A DNA stretch of 64,000 nucleotides. Source: Hyphomicrobiales bacterium. Lineage in GTDB: Bacteria > Pseudomonadota > Alphaproteobacteria > Rhizobiales > Rhizobiaceae. Below are positions 46,908 through 56,878 of this stretch, piece after piece. The stretch is taken from NCBI GenBank assembly GCA_900470965.1, contig UCCS01000005.1, positions 3,177 through 67,176 of the forward strand, written 5' to 3'. Numbering within the stretch: the first letter of the stretch is position 1; every line of letters begins with the position of its first letter. The translations under genes and the position numbers were made by a program. Under the pieces are notes generated by a model. It ran no database searches, was not told the origin of the DNA, and saw nothing but the letters and a program-made list of their open reading frames with translations.

Positions 46908-47669
46908 ATGAAAATTCTCGTCCCAGTCAAGCGCGTTGTCGATTACAACGTGAAGATCCGTGTCAAGCCGGATGGATCGGGCGTCGACCTTGCCAACGTC
47001 AAGATGTCGATGAACCCGTTCGACGAGATTTCGGTTGAGGAGGCCCTTCGCCTGAAGGAAGCCGGCAAGGCCGAGGAAGTGGTCGTCGTCTCGATCGGCC
47101 CGGCCAAGGCCGAGGAAACTTTGCGAACCGCGCTCGCCATGGGCGCCGACCGCGCCATCCTCGTTGAAACCGATGACGCTGTCGAGCCGCTCGCAGTCGC
47201 AAAGATCCTCAAGGGTGTTGCAGACGCTGAAAAGCCAGGCCTCATCATTGTCGGCAAGCAGGCAATCGACGATGATTCCAATCAGACCGGCCAGATGCTT
47301 GCAGCCCTTCTCGGCTCCGCCCAGGCGACCTTCGCCTCCAAGGTCGAGATCGCCGGCGCCGGAGAATCTGCAACGGCGACGGTCACCCGTGAGATCGATG
47401 GCGGCCTGCAGACCATCAAGGTCAAGCTTCCGGCCGTCGTGACGACCGACCTGCGCTTGAACGAGCCGCGCTATGCTACGCTACCGAACATCATGAAGGC
47501 GAAAAAGAAGCCGCTCGACAAGAAGAGCCCGGCTGATTTCGGCGTTTCCACCGCGCCGCGCCTCAAGGTGCTGAAGACGGAAGAACCATCCGGCCGCAAG
47601 GCAGGCGTGAAGGTGAAATCGGTCGCCGAGCTTATCGACAAGCTCAAGAACGAAGCCGGCGTACTCTGA
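46908..47669 (+). CDS. etfB: electron transfer flavoprotein beta subunit
   Basis: 253 residues. With EtfA it carries electrons from acyl-CoA and other dehydrogenases to ETF-ubiquinone oxidoreductase. The EtfB fold is evident: [38 protein letters not shown] and [20 protein letters not shown]. It starts 24 bases before etfA's upstream spacer; the pair is an operon. Confidence 0.96.
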   Translation: MKILVPVKRVVDYNVKIRVKPDGSGVDLANVKMSMNPFDEISVEEALRLKEAGKAEEVVVVSIGPAKAEETLRTALAMGADRAILVETDDAVEPLAVAKILKGVADAEKPGLIIVGKQAIDDDSNQTGQMLAALLGSAQATFASKVEIAGAGESATATVTREIDGGLQTIKVKLPAVVTTDLRLNEPRYATLPNIMKAKKKPLDKKSPADFGVSTAPRLKVLKTEEPSGRKAGVKVKSVAELIDKLKNEAGVL

Positions 47670-47693
47670 GATCTGGAAAGGGAGAACACGATA

Positions 47694-48623
47694 ATGGCCA
47701 TTCTTCTTCTGGCTGACCACGACAACGCGAGCCTTTCCGACCAGACTGCCAAGGCCCTGACGGCTGCGTCTCAGATCGGCGGAGATGTTCACATCCTCGT
47801 CGCCGGTAAGGGCGCAAAGGCAGCCGCCGACGCGGCTGCCAAGCTTTCCGGCGTCTCCAAGGTGCTGCTCGCCGAAAGCGACGAGCTCGCCAACAACCTT
47901 GCCGAACCGCTCGCCGATTTGATCATTTCGCTGGCTGGCAGCTATGACACCATCGTCGCCGCTGCCACCTCCACCGGCAAGAACGTTATGCCGCGTGTCG
48001 CGGCGCTGCTCGATGCCGCCCAGGTCTCTGAAATCATCGAAGTGGTTTCTCCCGACACCTTCAAGCGCCCGATCTATGCCGGCAATGCGATCCAGACGGT
48101 GCAGGCGACCGACGCCAAGAAGGTCATCACCGTGCGCACTGCCTCTTTCGCCTCCGCTTCCGAGGGCGGCTCGGCTACCGTCGAAGTAATTCCGGCGGTT
48201 TCTGGTCCAAGCCTTTCGAATTTCGTGTCCGACGCACTGTCGGCCTCCGAGCGACCGGAACTGACCTCCGCCAAGATCATCATTTCCGGCGGTCGTGCGC
48301 TCGGTTCAGCCGAAAAGTTCAAGGAAGTCATCCTGCCGGTCGCCGATAAGCTCGGTGCTGCCGTGGGTGCATCGCGCGCCGCCGTCGATGCCGGCTACGC
48401 CCCGAACGACTGGCAGGTCGGCCAGACCGGCAAGGTCGTCGCCCCGCAGCTCTACATCGCCTGCGGCATCTCAGGCGCTATCCAGCATCTCGCCGGCATG
48501 AAGGACTCGAAGGTCATTGTCGCGATCAACAAGGACGAGGAGGCTCCGATCTTCCAGATTGCCGACTATGGACTTGTCGCCGATCTCTTCGATGTCCTGC
48601 CGGAGCTCGAAAAAGCCCTCTGA
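47694..48623 (+). CDS. etfA: electron transfer flavoprotein alpha subunit
   Basis: 309 residues. The N-terminal part folds like EtfB. The C-terminal FAD domain has [17 protein letters not shown] and the FAD-binding [20 protein letters not shown], with [10 protein letters not shown]. It partners etfB (24 bases upstream). Confidence 0.96.
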   Translation: MAILLLADHDNASLSDQTAKALTAASQIGGDVHILVAGKGAKAAADAAAKLSGVSKVLLAESDELANNLAEPLADLIISLAGSYDTIVAAATSTGKNVMPRVAALLDAAQVSEIIEVVSPDTFKRPIYAGNAIQTVQATDAKKVITVRTASFASASEGGSATVEVIPAVSGPSLSNFVSDALSASERPELTSAKIIISGGRALGSAEKFKEVILPVADKLGAAVGASRAAVDAGYAPNDWQVGQTGKVVAPQLYIACGISGAIQHLAGMKDSKVIVAINKDEEAPIFQIADYGLVADLFDVLPELEKAL

Positions 48624-48770
48624 TCGGGCAGATTGCCTTCTTTTCGCACTTGCGAATGACTGGAAAATTGTCTTCTATCGGTCTACTACTTTTGCCGGGC
48701 GATCTTTCGTCCGGCAATTTCATATAAAAATACCGGCAGCGCGGGGGTGTATGCCGGGCGGGGGTTGGAG

Positions 48771-49652
48771 ATGAGCGCGGTGTTGAAGAATATTGGTATC
48801 ATTGGTGCGGGCCAGATGGGCTGCGGCATCGCGCATGTTTCGGCCGCCGCAGGATACAAGGTTCACATCTACGATCTGGCGCAGGATCGTATCGAGTCCG
48901 GCCTTGCCACCATCAACGGCAATTTTGCGCGTCAGGTGGCGAACGGCAAGATGACCGATGAAGAGCGCAGTGCAGCGCTTGCGCACATCACCGGCTCAGC
49001 CGATGTCAACGATCTCGCCCCCTCCGATCTGGTCATCGAGGCGGCGACCGAGGATGAAAGTGTCAAGCGCAAGATTTATGCGCAGGTCTGTCCGGTACTG
49101 AAGCCGGAAGCGATCCTTGCCACCAACACCTCCTCGCTGTCGATCACACGTCTTGCGTCCGCGACAGACCGCCCCGAGCGCTTCATGGGCATCCATTTCA
49201 TGAACCCGGTTCCGGTCATGAAGCTCGTGGAGCTGGTGCGCGGCATCGCGACCGAGGAAGCGACCTTCTCTGCCGCCAGGGAATTCGTCGCGTCGCTGGA
49301 AAAGACGGTCACAGTCGCCGAGGATTTCCCGGCCTTCATCGTCAATCGCATCCTACTGCCGATGATCAACGAAGCGATCTATACGCTGTACGAGGGCGTC
49401 GGCACGGTCGATGCGATCGATACCGCCATGAAGCTCGGTGCCAACCATCCGATGGGGCCGCTGCAGCTTGCCGATTTCATCGGGCTCGATACCTGCCTCT
49501 CGATCATGCAGGTGCTGCATGACGGCCTCGCCGACAGCAAATACCGCCCTTGCCCGCTGCTTGTGAAATATGTCGAAGCCGGCTGGCTCGGCCGCAAATC
49601 CGGTCGCGGCTTCTACGATTATCGTGGCGAAACGCCGGTTCCGACGCGCTAG
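48771..49652 (+). CDS. 3-hydroxybutyryl-CoA dehydrogenase
   Basis: 293 residues from the ATG at 48771, with GGGGG 6 bases upstream; a GTG at 48747 is in frame. The Rossmann motif is IGIIGAGQMGCGIAHV, and the catalytic histidine lies in FMGIHFMNPVPVMKLVE. The C-terminal dimerisation domain ends GRKSGRGFYDYRG. Uses NAD(P) on 3-hydroxyacyl-CoA, in butyrate, PHB or acyl-CoA metabolism. It follows etfA, which fits electron transfer from acyl-CoA dehydrogenation. Confidence 0.94.
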   Translation: MSAVLKNIGIIGAGQMGCGIAHVSAAAGYKVHIYDLAQDRIESGLATINGNFARQVANGKMTDEERSAALAHITGSADVNDLAPSDLVIEAATEDESVKRKIYAQVCPVLKPEAILATNTSSLSITRLASATDRPERFMGIHFMNPVPVMKLVELVRGIATEEATFSAAREFVASLEKTVTVAEDFPAFIVNRILLPMINEAIYTLYEGVGTVDAIDTAMKLGANHPMGPLQLADFIGLDTCLSIMQVLHDGLADSKYRPCPLLVKYVEAGWLGRKSGRGFYDYRGETPVPTR

Positions 49653-49701
49653 GCTCGTCCGTCATCAGAACGGGTGAATGGAACAAACGCCCGAGACATG
49701 C

Positions 49702-49726
49702 TTTCCTTCCGTCGAACGGAAGGAAA
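49702..49726 (+). promoter_or_regulatory. perfect hairpin covering a ribosome site
   Basis: TTTCCTTCCGT-CGA-ACGGAAGGAAA, an 11 bp perfect stem with a 3-base loop. The right arm includes AAGGAA, the only ribosome site for the 30-residue ORF at 49732. No T run follows, so it is not a standard terminator. Confidence 0.6.
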
Positions 49727-49731
49727 ATGCC

Positions 49732-49824
49732 ATGTCGAGCGAATTGCCGATGTTCCTGCTGCAGTGCGGCGTCCTGATCGGACTTGCAGGCGTCTTCCTC
49801 ATTCGCGGCGCCGGCGACTCCTGA
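49732..49824 (+). CDS. possible very small membrane protein (30 residues)
   Basis: MSSELPMFLLQCGVLIGLAG and then VFLIRGAGDS: a single membrane helix with a short positive-outside end. It has a ribosome site AAGGAAA 5 bases before the ATG, lying inside a perfect hairpin. It lies between hbd and the convergent TlpA-like gene (9 bases away). Too short to trust on composition alone. Confidence 0.4.
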   Translation: MSSELPMFLLQCGVLIGLAGVFLIRGAGDS

Positions 49825-49833
49825 CGGCCGCTC

Positions 49834-50496
49834 TTACGAACCCACCGCACCTTTGATCAGCGCCTTGGCATCCTCGCTGTCCCAGGCAGCCGGGCCATTC
49901 ATGGCTGAGATGAGGCAGCCCTTGTCATCAAGCAGGAGCGTCACCGGAAGACCGAAGGCCAGGCCCTCCTTCTTCAGGCTGTTGAAAACACCGATCGTGT
50001 TGTCACGGTAGAGCTGCAAAGCATCCACACCGATTTCGTTGAGAAACGCCTTCGGCTTCTCATCGTCACCAGTATCGATATTGACCGGCACGACCTGGAA
50101 CTTGTCGCTGCCCATCTCCCTCTCCAGCGCGTTCAACGCCGGCATCTCCTCACGGCAGGGCACGCACCATGTGGCCCAGAGATTGAGAAGCACGGTTTTA
50201 CCCGCGAAATGATCGAGCGTCATCGGCTTGCCGTCAGGGCCGTTGAAGGCGACGGTTCCAAGCTTCTTCGGCTGGTTGGCGGCAACCATTGCGGCAACCT
50301 GGCCCTTCATGAGCGCCGTCAGATTGGCGGCGCGCTCCTTCGTCAGCGGGCACTCGGCCGAAGCCGTATCGCCGATACCATTGCCAATGCCCGTCTCCTT
50401 CACGTATACCGCTGCCGCACCGGCAACAATGCCAGCAACGGCAGCGATTGCGATCAGTTTAACGGACGGCAGGCCGAAGGGTTTTTTCGTCGTCAT
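49834..50496 (-). CDS. TlpA-like thiol:disulfide interchange protein
   Basis: 220 residues from the ATG at 50496, with GGAG upstream; a further ATG at 50517 in frame is possible. One N-terminal membrane anchor (about 10-32, [19 protein letters not shown]) precedes a thioredoxin-fold domain with the active site [13 protein letters not shown]. The cis-Pro region [12 protein letters not shown] matches the TlpA/ResA branch, which in rhizobia reduces cytochrome c apoproteins and copper chaperones. Divergent from argH by 26 bases. Confidence 0.92.
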   Translation of the reverse strand: MTTKKPFGLPSVKLIAIAAVAGIVAGAAAVYVKETGIGNGIGDTASAECPLTKERAANLTALMKGQVAAMVAANQPKKLGTVAFNGPDGKPMTLDHFAGKTVLLNLWATWCVPCREEMPALNALEREMGSDKFQVVPVNIDTGDDEKPKAFLNEIGVDALQLYRDNTIGVFNSLKKEGLAFGLPVTLLLDDKGCLISAMNGPAAWDSEDAKALIKGAVGS

Positions 50497-50522
50497 TTCA
50501 TTCTCCAGGACGGGCATCTTCC

Positions 50523-51926
50523 ATGGCCGAGGACAACACGGACATCAAATCCTCCAACCAGATGTGGGGCGGACGTTTCGCCTCCGGCCCCGATGCGATC
50601 ATGGAGGAGATAAATGCCTCGATCGGTTTCGACAAGAAGCTGTTTGCCCAGGATATCCGCGGATCGATCGCCCACGCCACAATGCTCGCCCATCAGGGCA
50701 TCATTTCTGCCGACGATAAGGACAAGATCGTTCACGGGCTAAACACGATCCTGTCAGAAATCGAAAGCGGCAATTTCGAGTTCTCTCGTCAGCTCGAAGA
50801 CATCCATATGAATGTCGAGGCCCGGCTCGCGACCCTGATCGGCCCCGCCGCCGGTCGCCTTCATACTGCCCGCTCGCGCAATGACCAGGTAGCGCTCGAC
50901 TTCCGCCTCTGGGTGAAAGAAGAGCTGCAGAAAACCGAGGCCATGCTGACCAACCTGATCGCCGCCTTCCTCGACCGCGCCGAAGAACATGCCGACAGCG
51001 TCATGCCCGGCTTCACGCATCTTCAGACCGCCCAGCCGGTCACCTTCGGCCACCACTGCATGGCTTATGTGGAAATGTTCGGCCGCGATCGCTCGCGCGT
51101 TCGCCATGCGATTGAACATCTGGACGAAAGCCCGATCGGTGCGGCAGCGCTTGCCGGCACCGGCTATCCGATTGACCGTCACATGACGGCCAAGGCTCTC
51201 GGCTTCCGCGAGCCGACCCGCAACTCGATAGACACCGTTTCCGACCGCGATTTCGCCATCGAATTCCTGGCGATTGCCGCGATCTGCGCCGTGCATCTTT
51301 CGCGCCTCGCCGAAGAAATCGTCATCTGGTCGACGCCGCAATTCGGCTTCGTTCGCCTCTCCGACGCCTTCTCGACCGGCTCCTCCATCATGCCGCAGAA
51401 GAAGAACCCTGATGCGGCCGAGCTGGTGCGCGCCAAGACCGGTCGCATCAACGGCTCGCTGATCGCCCTGCTGACGATCATGAAGGGCCTGCCGCTCGCC
51501 TATTCCAAGGACATGCAGGAAGACAAGGAACAGGTCTTCGACGCCGCCGAAAACCTGGAACTGGCGATTGCCGCCATGACCGGCATGGTGCGCGACATGA
51601 CGATCAACACTGTCAGAATGAAAGCGGCTGCCGGATCCGGTTATTCGACCGCGACGGATCTCGCCGACTGGCTAGTGCGCGAGGCGGGCCTTCCCTTCCG
51701 CGACGCCCACCATGTCACCGGCCGTGCTGTCGCACTTGCCGAAAGCAAGGGCTGCGATCTCTCGGAGCTTCCGCTTGCCGATCTGCAGGCGATCAATCCC
51801 GCCATCACCGACAAGGTCTATGACGTGCTGACGGTCGAAGCTTCGGTCGCCAGCCGCAAAAGCTTCGGCGGTACGGCACCTTCGGAAGTCAGGAAGCAGA
51901 TCGCCTATTGGCGCGCTCGCAATTGA
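50523..51926 (+). CDS. argH: argininosuccinate lyase
   Basis: 467 residues. Splits argininosuccinate into arginine and fumarate, the last step of arginine synthesis. The fumarase/aspartase-superfamily signature [12 protein letters not shown] is intact, with [15 protein letters not shown] and [12 protein letters not shown]. Starts [20 protein letters not shown] palindromic repeat follows its stop, then the LptM-like gene and lysA. Confidence 0.97.
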   Translation: MAEDNTDIKSSNQMWGGRFASGPDAIMEEINASIGFDKKLFAQDIRGSIAHATMLAHQGIISADDKDKIVHGLNTILSEIESGNFEFSRQLEDIHMNVEARLATLIGPAAGRLHTARSRNDQVALDFRLWVKEELQKTEAMLTNLIAAFLDRAEEHADSVMPGFTHLQTAQPVTFGHHCMAYVEMFGRDRSRVRHAIEHLDESPIGAAALAGTGYPIDRHMTAKALGFREPTRNSIDTVSDRDFAIEFLAIAAICAVHLSRLAEEIVIWSTPQFGFVRLSDAFSTGSSIMPQKKNPDAAELVRAKTGRINGSLIALLTIMKGLPLAYSKDMQEDKEQVFDAAENLELAIAAMTGMVRDMTINTVRMKAAAGSGYSTATDLADWLVREAGLPFRDAHHVTGRAVALAESKGCDLSELPLADLQAINPAITDKVYDVLTVEASVASRKSFGGTAPSEVRKQIAYWRARN

Positions 51927-51927
51927 G

Positions 51928-51970
51928 TCATTTCCGGGCGAAATGGAGACCGTCCGCCGCCCGGAAATGC
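51928..51970. repeat. intergenic palindrome, GCATTTCC type (copy 2)
   Basis: TCATTTCCGGGCGAAATGG, then CCGCCCGGAAATGC. Same body as 19205-19248 with a few substitutions. Directly after argH. Confidence 0.7.
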
Positions 51971-52066
51971 ACACAGGCCGAAGCTTCAACAATCGGGGTG
52001 CACAAGGCTGATAAACTTCGCTATGAAGATGCCAGCCAGTGCCCCGTGCCCGATATGAGGATATTC

Positions 52067-52261
52067 ATGCAGATGAGCTTGCCGCATTTCATCCGCCTTA
52101 CGGTGGTTTTTGCCGTCATCGGCCTTGCCGTTGCCGGATGCGGCCGCAAGGGCGACCTCGATCCGCCGAGCGCCAACGCGACGAAGGGTGGCGATGTTTC
52201 CAAGCCAACGAAACAGCCTGGCACCGTCGATAAGCCCTTCATTCTCGATCCCCTTCTCTAA
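52067..52261 (+). CDS. LptM-like (YifL-type) small lipoprotein
   Basis: 64 residues from the ATG at 52067, with GAGG 7 bases upstream; an ATG at 52055 is in frame. A signal peptide ends at a lipobox VAGC, followed by the signature GRKGDLDPP typical of LptM, which assists maturation of the LPS translocon subunit LptD. It is 12 bases upstream of lysA, the usual gene order in many proteobacteria. Confidence 0.85.
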   Translation: MQMSLPHFIRLTVVFAVIGLAVAGCGRKGDLDPPSANATKGGDVSKPTKQPGTVDKPFILDPLL

Positions 52262-52273
52262 GGCCCGGCTACC

Positions 52274-53542
52274 GTGAACCATTTCGAGTACCGCGACGGC
52301 ATTCTCTACGCCGAGAACGTTCCCGTTCCCGAGATCGCCAAGGCGGTCGGCACGCCCTTCTACGTCTATTCGACAGCAACGCTCGAGCGCCATTACCGGG
52401 TCTTCTCCGAGGCTTTCGGCGATGTCGATTCCATGGTCTGCTACGCGATGAAGGCCAATTCGAACCAGGCCGTGCTGAAGACGCTCGGCCGGCTCGGCGC
52501 CGGCATCGACGTGGTTTCCGAGGGCGAGTTGCGCCGCGCGCTTGCCGCCGGAATTCCCGCCAATCGCATCATGTTCTCCGGCGTCGGCAAGACACCGAAT
52601 GAGATGGATTACGCACTCGAAGCCGGCATCTACTGCTTCAACGTCGAATCCGAACCGGAACTCGAAGTCCTCAATCAGCGTGCCGTACGCGCCGGCAAGA
52701 AGGCGCCCGTTTCCTTCCGCATCAATCCCGATGTCGATGCCCGCACCCATGCGAAGATTTCGACCGGCAAGAGGGAAAACAAGTTCGGCATCCCCTGGGA
52801 GCGCGCCCGCGCCATCTATGCCCGCGCCGCCAGCCTGCCCGGCATCGAAGTAACCGGCATCGACATGCATATCGGCAGCCAGATCACCGATCTGCAGCCC
52901 TTCGACGATGCCTTCAAGCTGCTGCACGATCTGGTCAACACGTTGCGCGCCGACGGCCATAACATCCACCACGTCGATATCGGCGGCGGCCTCGGCATTC
53001 CCTACAAGGACGACAACAACCCGCCGCCACTGCCGGACGCCTATGCCGCGATCGTCAAGAACCAGCTTCGCGCGCTGAACTGCAAGATCATTACCGAGCC
53101 AGGCCGCCTGATCGTCGGCAATGCCGGTATCCTCGTGACCGAAGTCATCTACGTGAAGGATGGCGGCGAGAAGACCTTTGTGATCGTCGACGGCGCGATG
53201 AACGACCTCATCCGCCCGACACTCTATGAGGCCTATCATGAGATCCGCCCCGTGGTGATTTCGGCCGCCAACGCGCCGCGCATCCGCGCCGATGTCGTCG
53301 GCCCCGTCTGTGAGACCGGCGATTACCTCGCTCTGGACCGGGAAATGGCGACCCCGAAGCCGGGCGACCTCCTGGCCGTCAGCACGGCCGGCGCCTATGG
53401 CGCGGTCCAGGCTGGCACCTATAATAGCCGCCTTTTGGTGCCTGAAGTACTGGTCAAGGGTGACGAATTCCATGTGGTTCGTCCTCGCCGCACTTATTCG
53501 GAGTTGATCGGTCTCGATTCCGTTCCGGCTTGGCTGGACTAA
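52274..53542 (+). CDS. lysA: diaminopimelate decarboxylase
   Basis: 422 residues. PLP enzyme that makes L-lysine from meso-diaminopimelate. The PLP lysine lies in VCYAMKANSNQAVLKTLGR, the glycine loop is in VDIGGGLGIPYK, and the substrate-side CETGDYLALDRE is intact. The start is taken from the reading frame; GTG at 52274 (GTGAACCATTTCGAG) is the initiator, overlapping nothing. A separate lysC is at 9462. Confidence 0.96.
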   Translation: MNHFEYRDGILYAENVPVPEIAKAVGTPFYVYSTATLERHYRVFSEAFGDVDSMVCYAMKANSNQAVLKTLGRLGAGIDVVSEGELRRALAAGIPANRIMFSGVGKTPNEMDYALEAGIYCFNVESEPELEVLNQRAVRAGKKAPVSFRINPDVDARTHAKISTGKRENKFGIPWERARAIYARAASLPGIEVTGIDMHIGSQITDLQPFDDAFKLLHDLVNTLRADGHNIHHVDIGGGLGIPYKDDNNPPPLPDAYAAIVKNQLRALNCKIITEPGRLIVGNAGILVTEVIYVKDGGEKTFVIVDGAMNDLIRPTLYEAYHEIRPVVISAANAPRIRADVVGPVCETGDYLALDREMATPKPGDLLAVSTAGAYGAVQAGTYNSRLLVPEVLVKGDEFHVVRPRRTYSELIGLDSVPAWLD

Positions 53543-53710
53543 AAGTCGCAATCACTTTTTGGCGACCACACGCGAAAAACCGGTATTGACGGGTGCTCGC
53601 CCTCGCCTTCGCCACAAAGAGTGTTATCCTTTTCTTTCGTGAGCGTATTGCCCAGCAATCGCCGGAAGCGCCCTCTGTTCCCTGAACACCAGATCGCGGA
53701 GACCGGATTG

Positions 53711-56344
53711 ATGACAAGCCCCGCAAGGCAGAAGAAAGGCGCATTCGCGCTTCAACCCTCTCTTGCGCGACTGGTGGCGGCAAAGCGTTTCCTGGCCCGG
53801 ATCGTGCTTTTTGCCGAGCAGGTCCTTCCGTTGCTGGTGCCCGCCCTTTCCGTCATCGCGATTTATCTCTCGGTCTCCTGGTTCGGCTTCTTCCGCTTTG
53901 TACCGGACTGGCTGCGCATCCTCCTGCTGATCGCCTTTGCCGCCGGCTTCCTTGTTTCCCTGCTGCCGTTCCGTAATCTTCGCTGGCCACAGGTTGTCGA
54001 TGCCGACCGCATGCTGGAAGAGCGTAACGGCCTGCCGCACCAGCCAGTCATGGTGCAGGGGGATGAGCCCGCCTTCGATACGCCCTTCTCGCGCGCCCTG
54101 TGGCGCGAACACCAGACGCGCATGGCGCGGAAGATCGCGACATTGGACGCCGGCCTGCCACGGCCCGATATCGCCCGGCACGACCGCTTCGCATTGCGTG
54201 CCATTCCGGCGCTGCTTGTTGTCACGGCCTTCGGTTATTCGCTGTCCATCAACGGCGGTTCCGTCGCCGATGCATTTCAGCCTGCACCTGCACAGGTTAC
54301 GAGCAATCCAGCCGTGCGTGTTGACGCATGGGTGACCCCGCCCTCCTATACCGGCCGCGCGCCGATCTATCTGACGGCCGATGGCAGTGAACAGGCGCCG
54401 ATCGGTGTTCCGCAGTTTTCCAGCCTGACGGTGCGCGTCAGCGGCGGCCAATCGGCCGAGAAGGTGCTGTTCAGGAAGGCCAATGGCGAAAGCCAGGAAA
54501 TCGCTGTTCAGGAAGACACCCGGCCGCAGCAGCCAGCCACAAATGCCGATGCCCAACAGGTTTCGGGCGCTCCAGTCGCACCTCAGTTGATGGCGCAGAC
54601 GCACATCATGAAGCTCGAGGAGAATGGCGCACTGCAGGCAAACGGCCGCACCTGGAATTTCGACGTGCTGCCCGACAAGGCGCCGGAAATCGCCTTCGAC
54701 GGCATGCCGCGCCGCGCCGTCAACGGCGCGCTGGAAATCGGCTTTACGGTGAAGGACGATTACGGCGTGCAGGAGGCTCATGCCGAGATCGTGCCGGTCG
54801 AATCCGATCCGGCCGCAACACCGCTCTACCCGCTGCCGGAATTCCGGCTGGACATTCCCCGCCGCAACGCGCGTGACGGCAAGGGACTGACGAGCAAGAA
54901 CCTGACCGAACATCCCCTGGCCGGCAAACGCGTGCGCATCACCCTCGTCGCCAAGGATGCCGCCGGACAGACGGGCCGCAGCCCGCCCTATGAGATGATC
55001 ATGCCGTCGCGTCCGTTCAGCGAGCCACTGGCTGCGGCTGTCGCCGAAGAGCGCCAGACCTTCGCTCTCGATACCCGCAAGATGCCCGAGGCGATCGCGC
55101 TCAACGAAGCCCTGACGATCCGGCCCGAGGAGACGATCCCGAACACCACCCATTACCTGCTGATCGAGTCCGCGCTGACCCGCATGAAGCTCGCCAAGGG
55201 TGATGAACAGCTCAAGGATACAGCCCAATATCTCTGGGACATCGCCCTCGGCATCGAGGAAGGTGATCTTTCGCTGGCCGAACGGCGACTGCGCGACGCC
55301 CAGCAGAACCTTGCCGATGCGCTGAACCGCAATGCTCCTGATGCCGAAATCAAGAAACTGATGGATGAGCTGCGCAAGGCGATGCAGGATTATATGAACG
55401 AGCTCGCCCAGCGCCTGCAGAACATGCCGATGCAGCCGAACCAGAATGCCCAGAATTTCCTGCGCCAGCAGGATCTGCAGCGCATGATGGACCAGATCGA
55501 AAACCTGGCACGCTCCGGCAATCGCGATGCCGCCCAGCAGATGCTCTCCGACCTGCAGCGGCTGATGAACAACCTGCAGACGGCCCGTCCGCAGCGCGGC
55601 CAGCAGCAGGAAAACAGCCAGCTGACGCAGCAGATGAACAAGCTCGGCCAGATCCTGCGCGACCAGCAGAAGCTGATGGACGAGACTTTCCGCCTCGACC
55701 GGCAGCTTCGCGACCGCATGCAGCGCGGCGATCCCAACATGGACGACATGATGCCGGGCGAGGAAGGCCAGCAGCAACAACAGCAGGGCCAGCAGGAGCA
55801 GCAAGGCCAACAGCCCGGCGACCAGATGACGGCCGAGCAACTGCGCGAAGCGTTAAAGCAGCTCCGTGGCCAGCAGGATGCACTCGGCAAGCAGTTGCAG
55901 GAACTGCAGAAGAGCCTTGGCGATATGGGTATGAAGCCGGGCGAAGGCTTCGGTCAGGCACAGCGCGAGATGGAAGGTGCCGGCCGTGATCTCGGCCAGG
56001 GCAACGGCAGCAGTGCCGTGGAAGGCCAGGGCCGGGCTCTCGAAGCCTTGCGACAGGGCGCACGTGACATGATGAGCCAGATGATGCAGGCCCAGCAGGG
56101 TCAACAAGGACAGCAGGGCCCGAACGGCCAGCTCGGCCAGGGCAACCAGAACGGCCGCGATCCGCTCGGCCGCCCGCGCCAGACCGACCTCGGGCCGGAC
56201 ATGAACAACGATGTGAAGATACCCGACGAGATCGACGTTCAGCGCGCCCGAGAGATTCTGGACGCTATCCGCGAAAAGCTCGGCAACAATCCGACCCAGG
56301 CGATCGAGCGACAATATCTCGAACGGCTGCTGGATATTCAGTGA
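53711..56344 (+). CDS. TIGR02302 family (DUF4175) envelope protein
   Basis: 877 residues from the ATG at 53711, with GGAG 9 bases upstream. Two N-terminal membrane helices (about 30-75). A periplasmic part of about 100-560 follows (PAVRVDAWVTPPSYTGRAPI; IAFDGMPRRAVNGALEIGFT). A long Gln/Met/Asn-rich, coiled C-terminal part of about 580-860 has QQQGQQEQQGQQ-like tracts. The alphaproteobacterial family has no assigned function. The protein is full length. It is convergent with cpdR, and a hairpin lies between them. Confidence 0.93.
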   Translation: MTSPARQKKGAFALQPSLARLVAAKRFLARIVLFAEQVLPLLVPALSVIAIYLSVSWFGFFRFVPDWLRILLLIAFAAGFLVSLLPFRNLRWPQVVDADRMLEERNGLPHQPVMVQGDEPAFDTPFSRALWREHQTRMARKIATLDAGLPRPDIARHDRFALRAIPALLVVTAFGYSLSINGGSVADAFQPAPAQVTSNPAVRVDAWVTPPSYTGRAPIYLTADGSEQAPIGVPQFSSLTVRVSGGQSAEKVLFRKANGESQEIAVQEDTRPQQPATNADAQQVSGAPVAPQLMAQTHIMKLEENGALQANGRTWNFDVLPDKAPEIAFDGMPRRAVNGALEIGFTVKDDYGVQEAHAEIVPVESDPAATPLYPLPEFRLDIPRRNARDGKGLTSKNLTEHPLAGKRVRITLVAKDAAGQTGRSPPYEMIMPSRPFSEPLAAAVAEERQTFALDTRKMPEAIALNEALTIRPEETIPNTTHYLLIESALTRMKLAKGDEQLKDTAQYLWDIALGIEEGDLSLAERRLRDAQQNLADALNRNAPDAEIKKLMDELRKAMQDYMNELAQRLQNMPMQPNQNAQNFLRQQDLQRMMDQIENLARSGNRDAAQQMLSDLQRLMNNLQTARPQRGQQQENSQLTQQMNKLGQILRDQQKLMDETFRLDRQLRDRMQRGDPNMDDMMPGEEGQQQQQQGQQEQQGQQPGDQMTAEQLREALKQLRGQQDALGKQLQELQKSLGDMGMKPGEGFGQAQREMEGAGRDLGQGNGSSAVEGQGRALEALRQGARDMMSQMMQAQQGQQGQQGPNGQLGQGNQNGRDPLGRPRQTDLGPDMNNDVKIPDEIDVQRAREILDAIREKLGNNPTQAIERQYLERLLDIQ

Positions 56345-56365
56345 TGCTGGGAGGATGAGGCTTTT

Positions 56366-56386
56366 GGCGTGCCTTGGAGGCACGCC
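56366..56386. repeat. inverted repeat between convergent genes
   Basis: GGCGTGCC-TTGGA-GGCACGCC, a perfect 8 bp stem. No T run is seen on either side (AAAAGCC on the minus side), so it is only a possible transcription barrier between the TIGR02302 gene and cpdR. Confidence 0.5.
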
Positions 56387-56399
56387 CGGGCCATAAACG

Positions 56400-56759
56400 T
56401 CAGGCCACTAGAGCCCGTGCCACGGCCTTGCGGATGTCTGGCAAGGCGAACGGCTTCGGCACGACATCGATGATCTTTTCGGCGAGGTCGTCGGCCCGTT
56501 CGCGCTGTTCGGCATAGCCCGTCATCAGCAGGATTTTCAGCGCCGGAAAGGCGTCCTTGGCCTGATGCGCCAGTTCGATGCCGTCCATGACCGGCATACG
56601 GATATCTGAAAGCAGCAGGTCGTAGCTGCCGCCCTTCAGCTTTTCCAGCCCTTCCGCCCCATCGGCGGCTTCATCGGTCTCATGACCGTCAAGGCGTAGT
56701 GCCCGGGCTACGAAAGTACGAAGGGAATCCTCGTCTTCCGTGATCAGAATTTTTGCCAT
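56400..56759 (-). CDS. cpdR: single-domain response regulator CpdR
   Basis: 119 residues, receiver domain only. Phosphoacceptor D52 (LLLSDIRMPVMDG), acidic pocket EDED at residues 8-11, Thr in LMTGYAE and Lys in VPKPFALP. CpdR, when dephosphorylated, targets ClpXP to substrates in the Caulobacter/Sinorhizobium cell cycle, controlled by CckA-ChpT. Starts MAKILITEDEDSLRTF, the rhizobial form. Confidence 0.93.
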   Translation of the reverse strand: MAKILITEDEDSLRTFVARALRLDGHETDEAADGAEGLEKLKGGSYDLLLSDIRMPVMDGIELAHQAKDAFPALKILLMTGYAEQRERADDLAEKIIDVVPKPFALPDIRKAVARALVA

Positions 56760-56878
56760 CTGTGCATTGCTCCGTCGTCATGCCCCGCGACGGAGATCGC
56801 ACGCCGTTCCCTAGCGATCGGTAAACACGCCAGGCGGATCGACGGAATGGTTAACAAGCCGTCTTGAAGCAGGACGCT

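Noticed and set aside
53624..55840. 738-residue minus-strand ORF
   Set aside because: Shadow of the TIGR02302 gene.
55740..56130. CAG-rich stretches as a tandem-repeat or CRISPR array
   Set aside because: Irregular codons for a Gln-rich protein tract, with no constant repeat or spacer unit. No CRISPR array was seen anywhere in the window.
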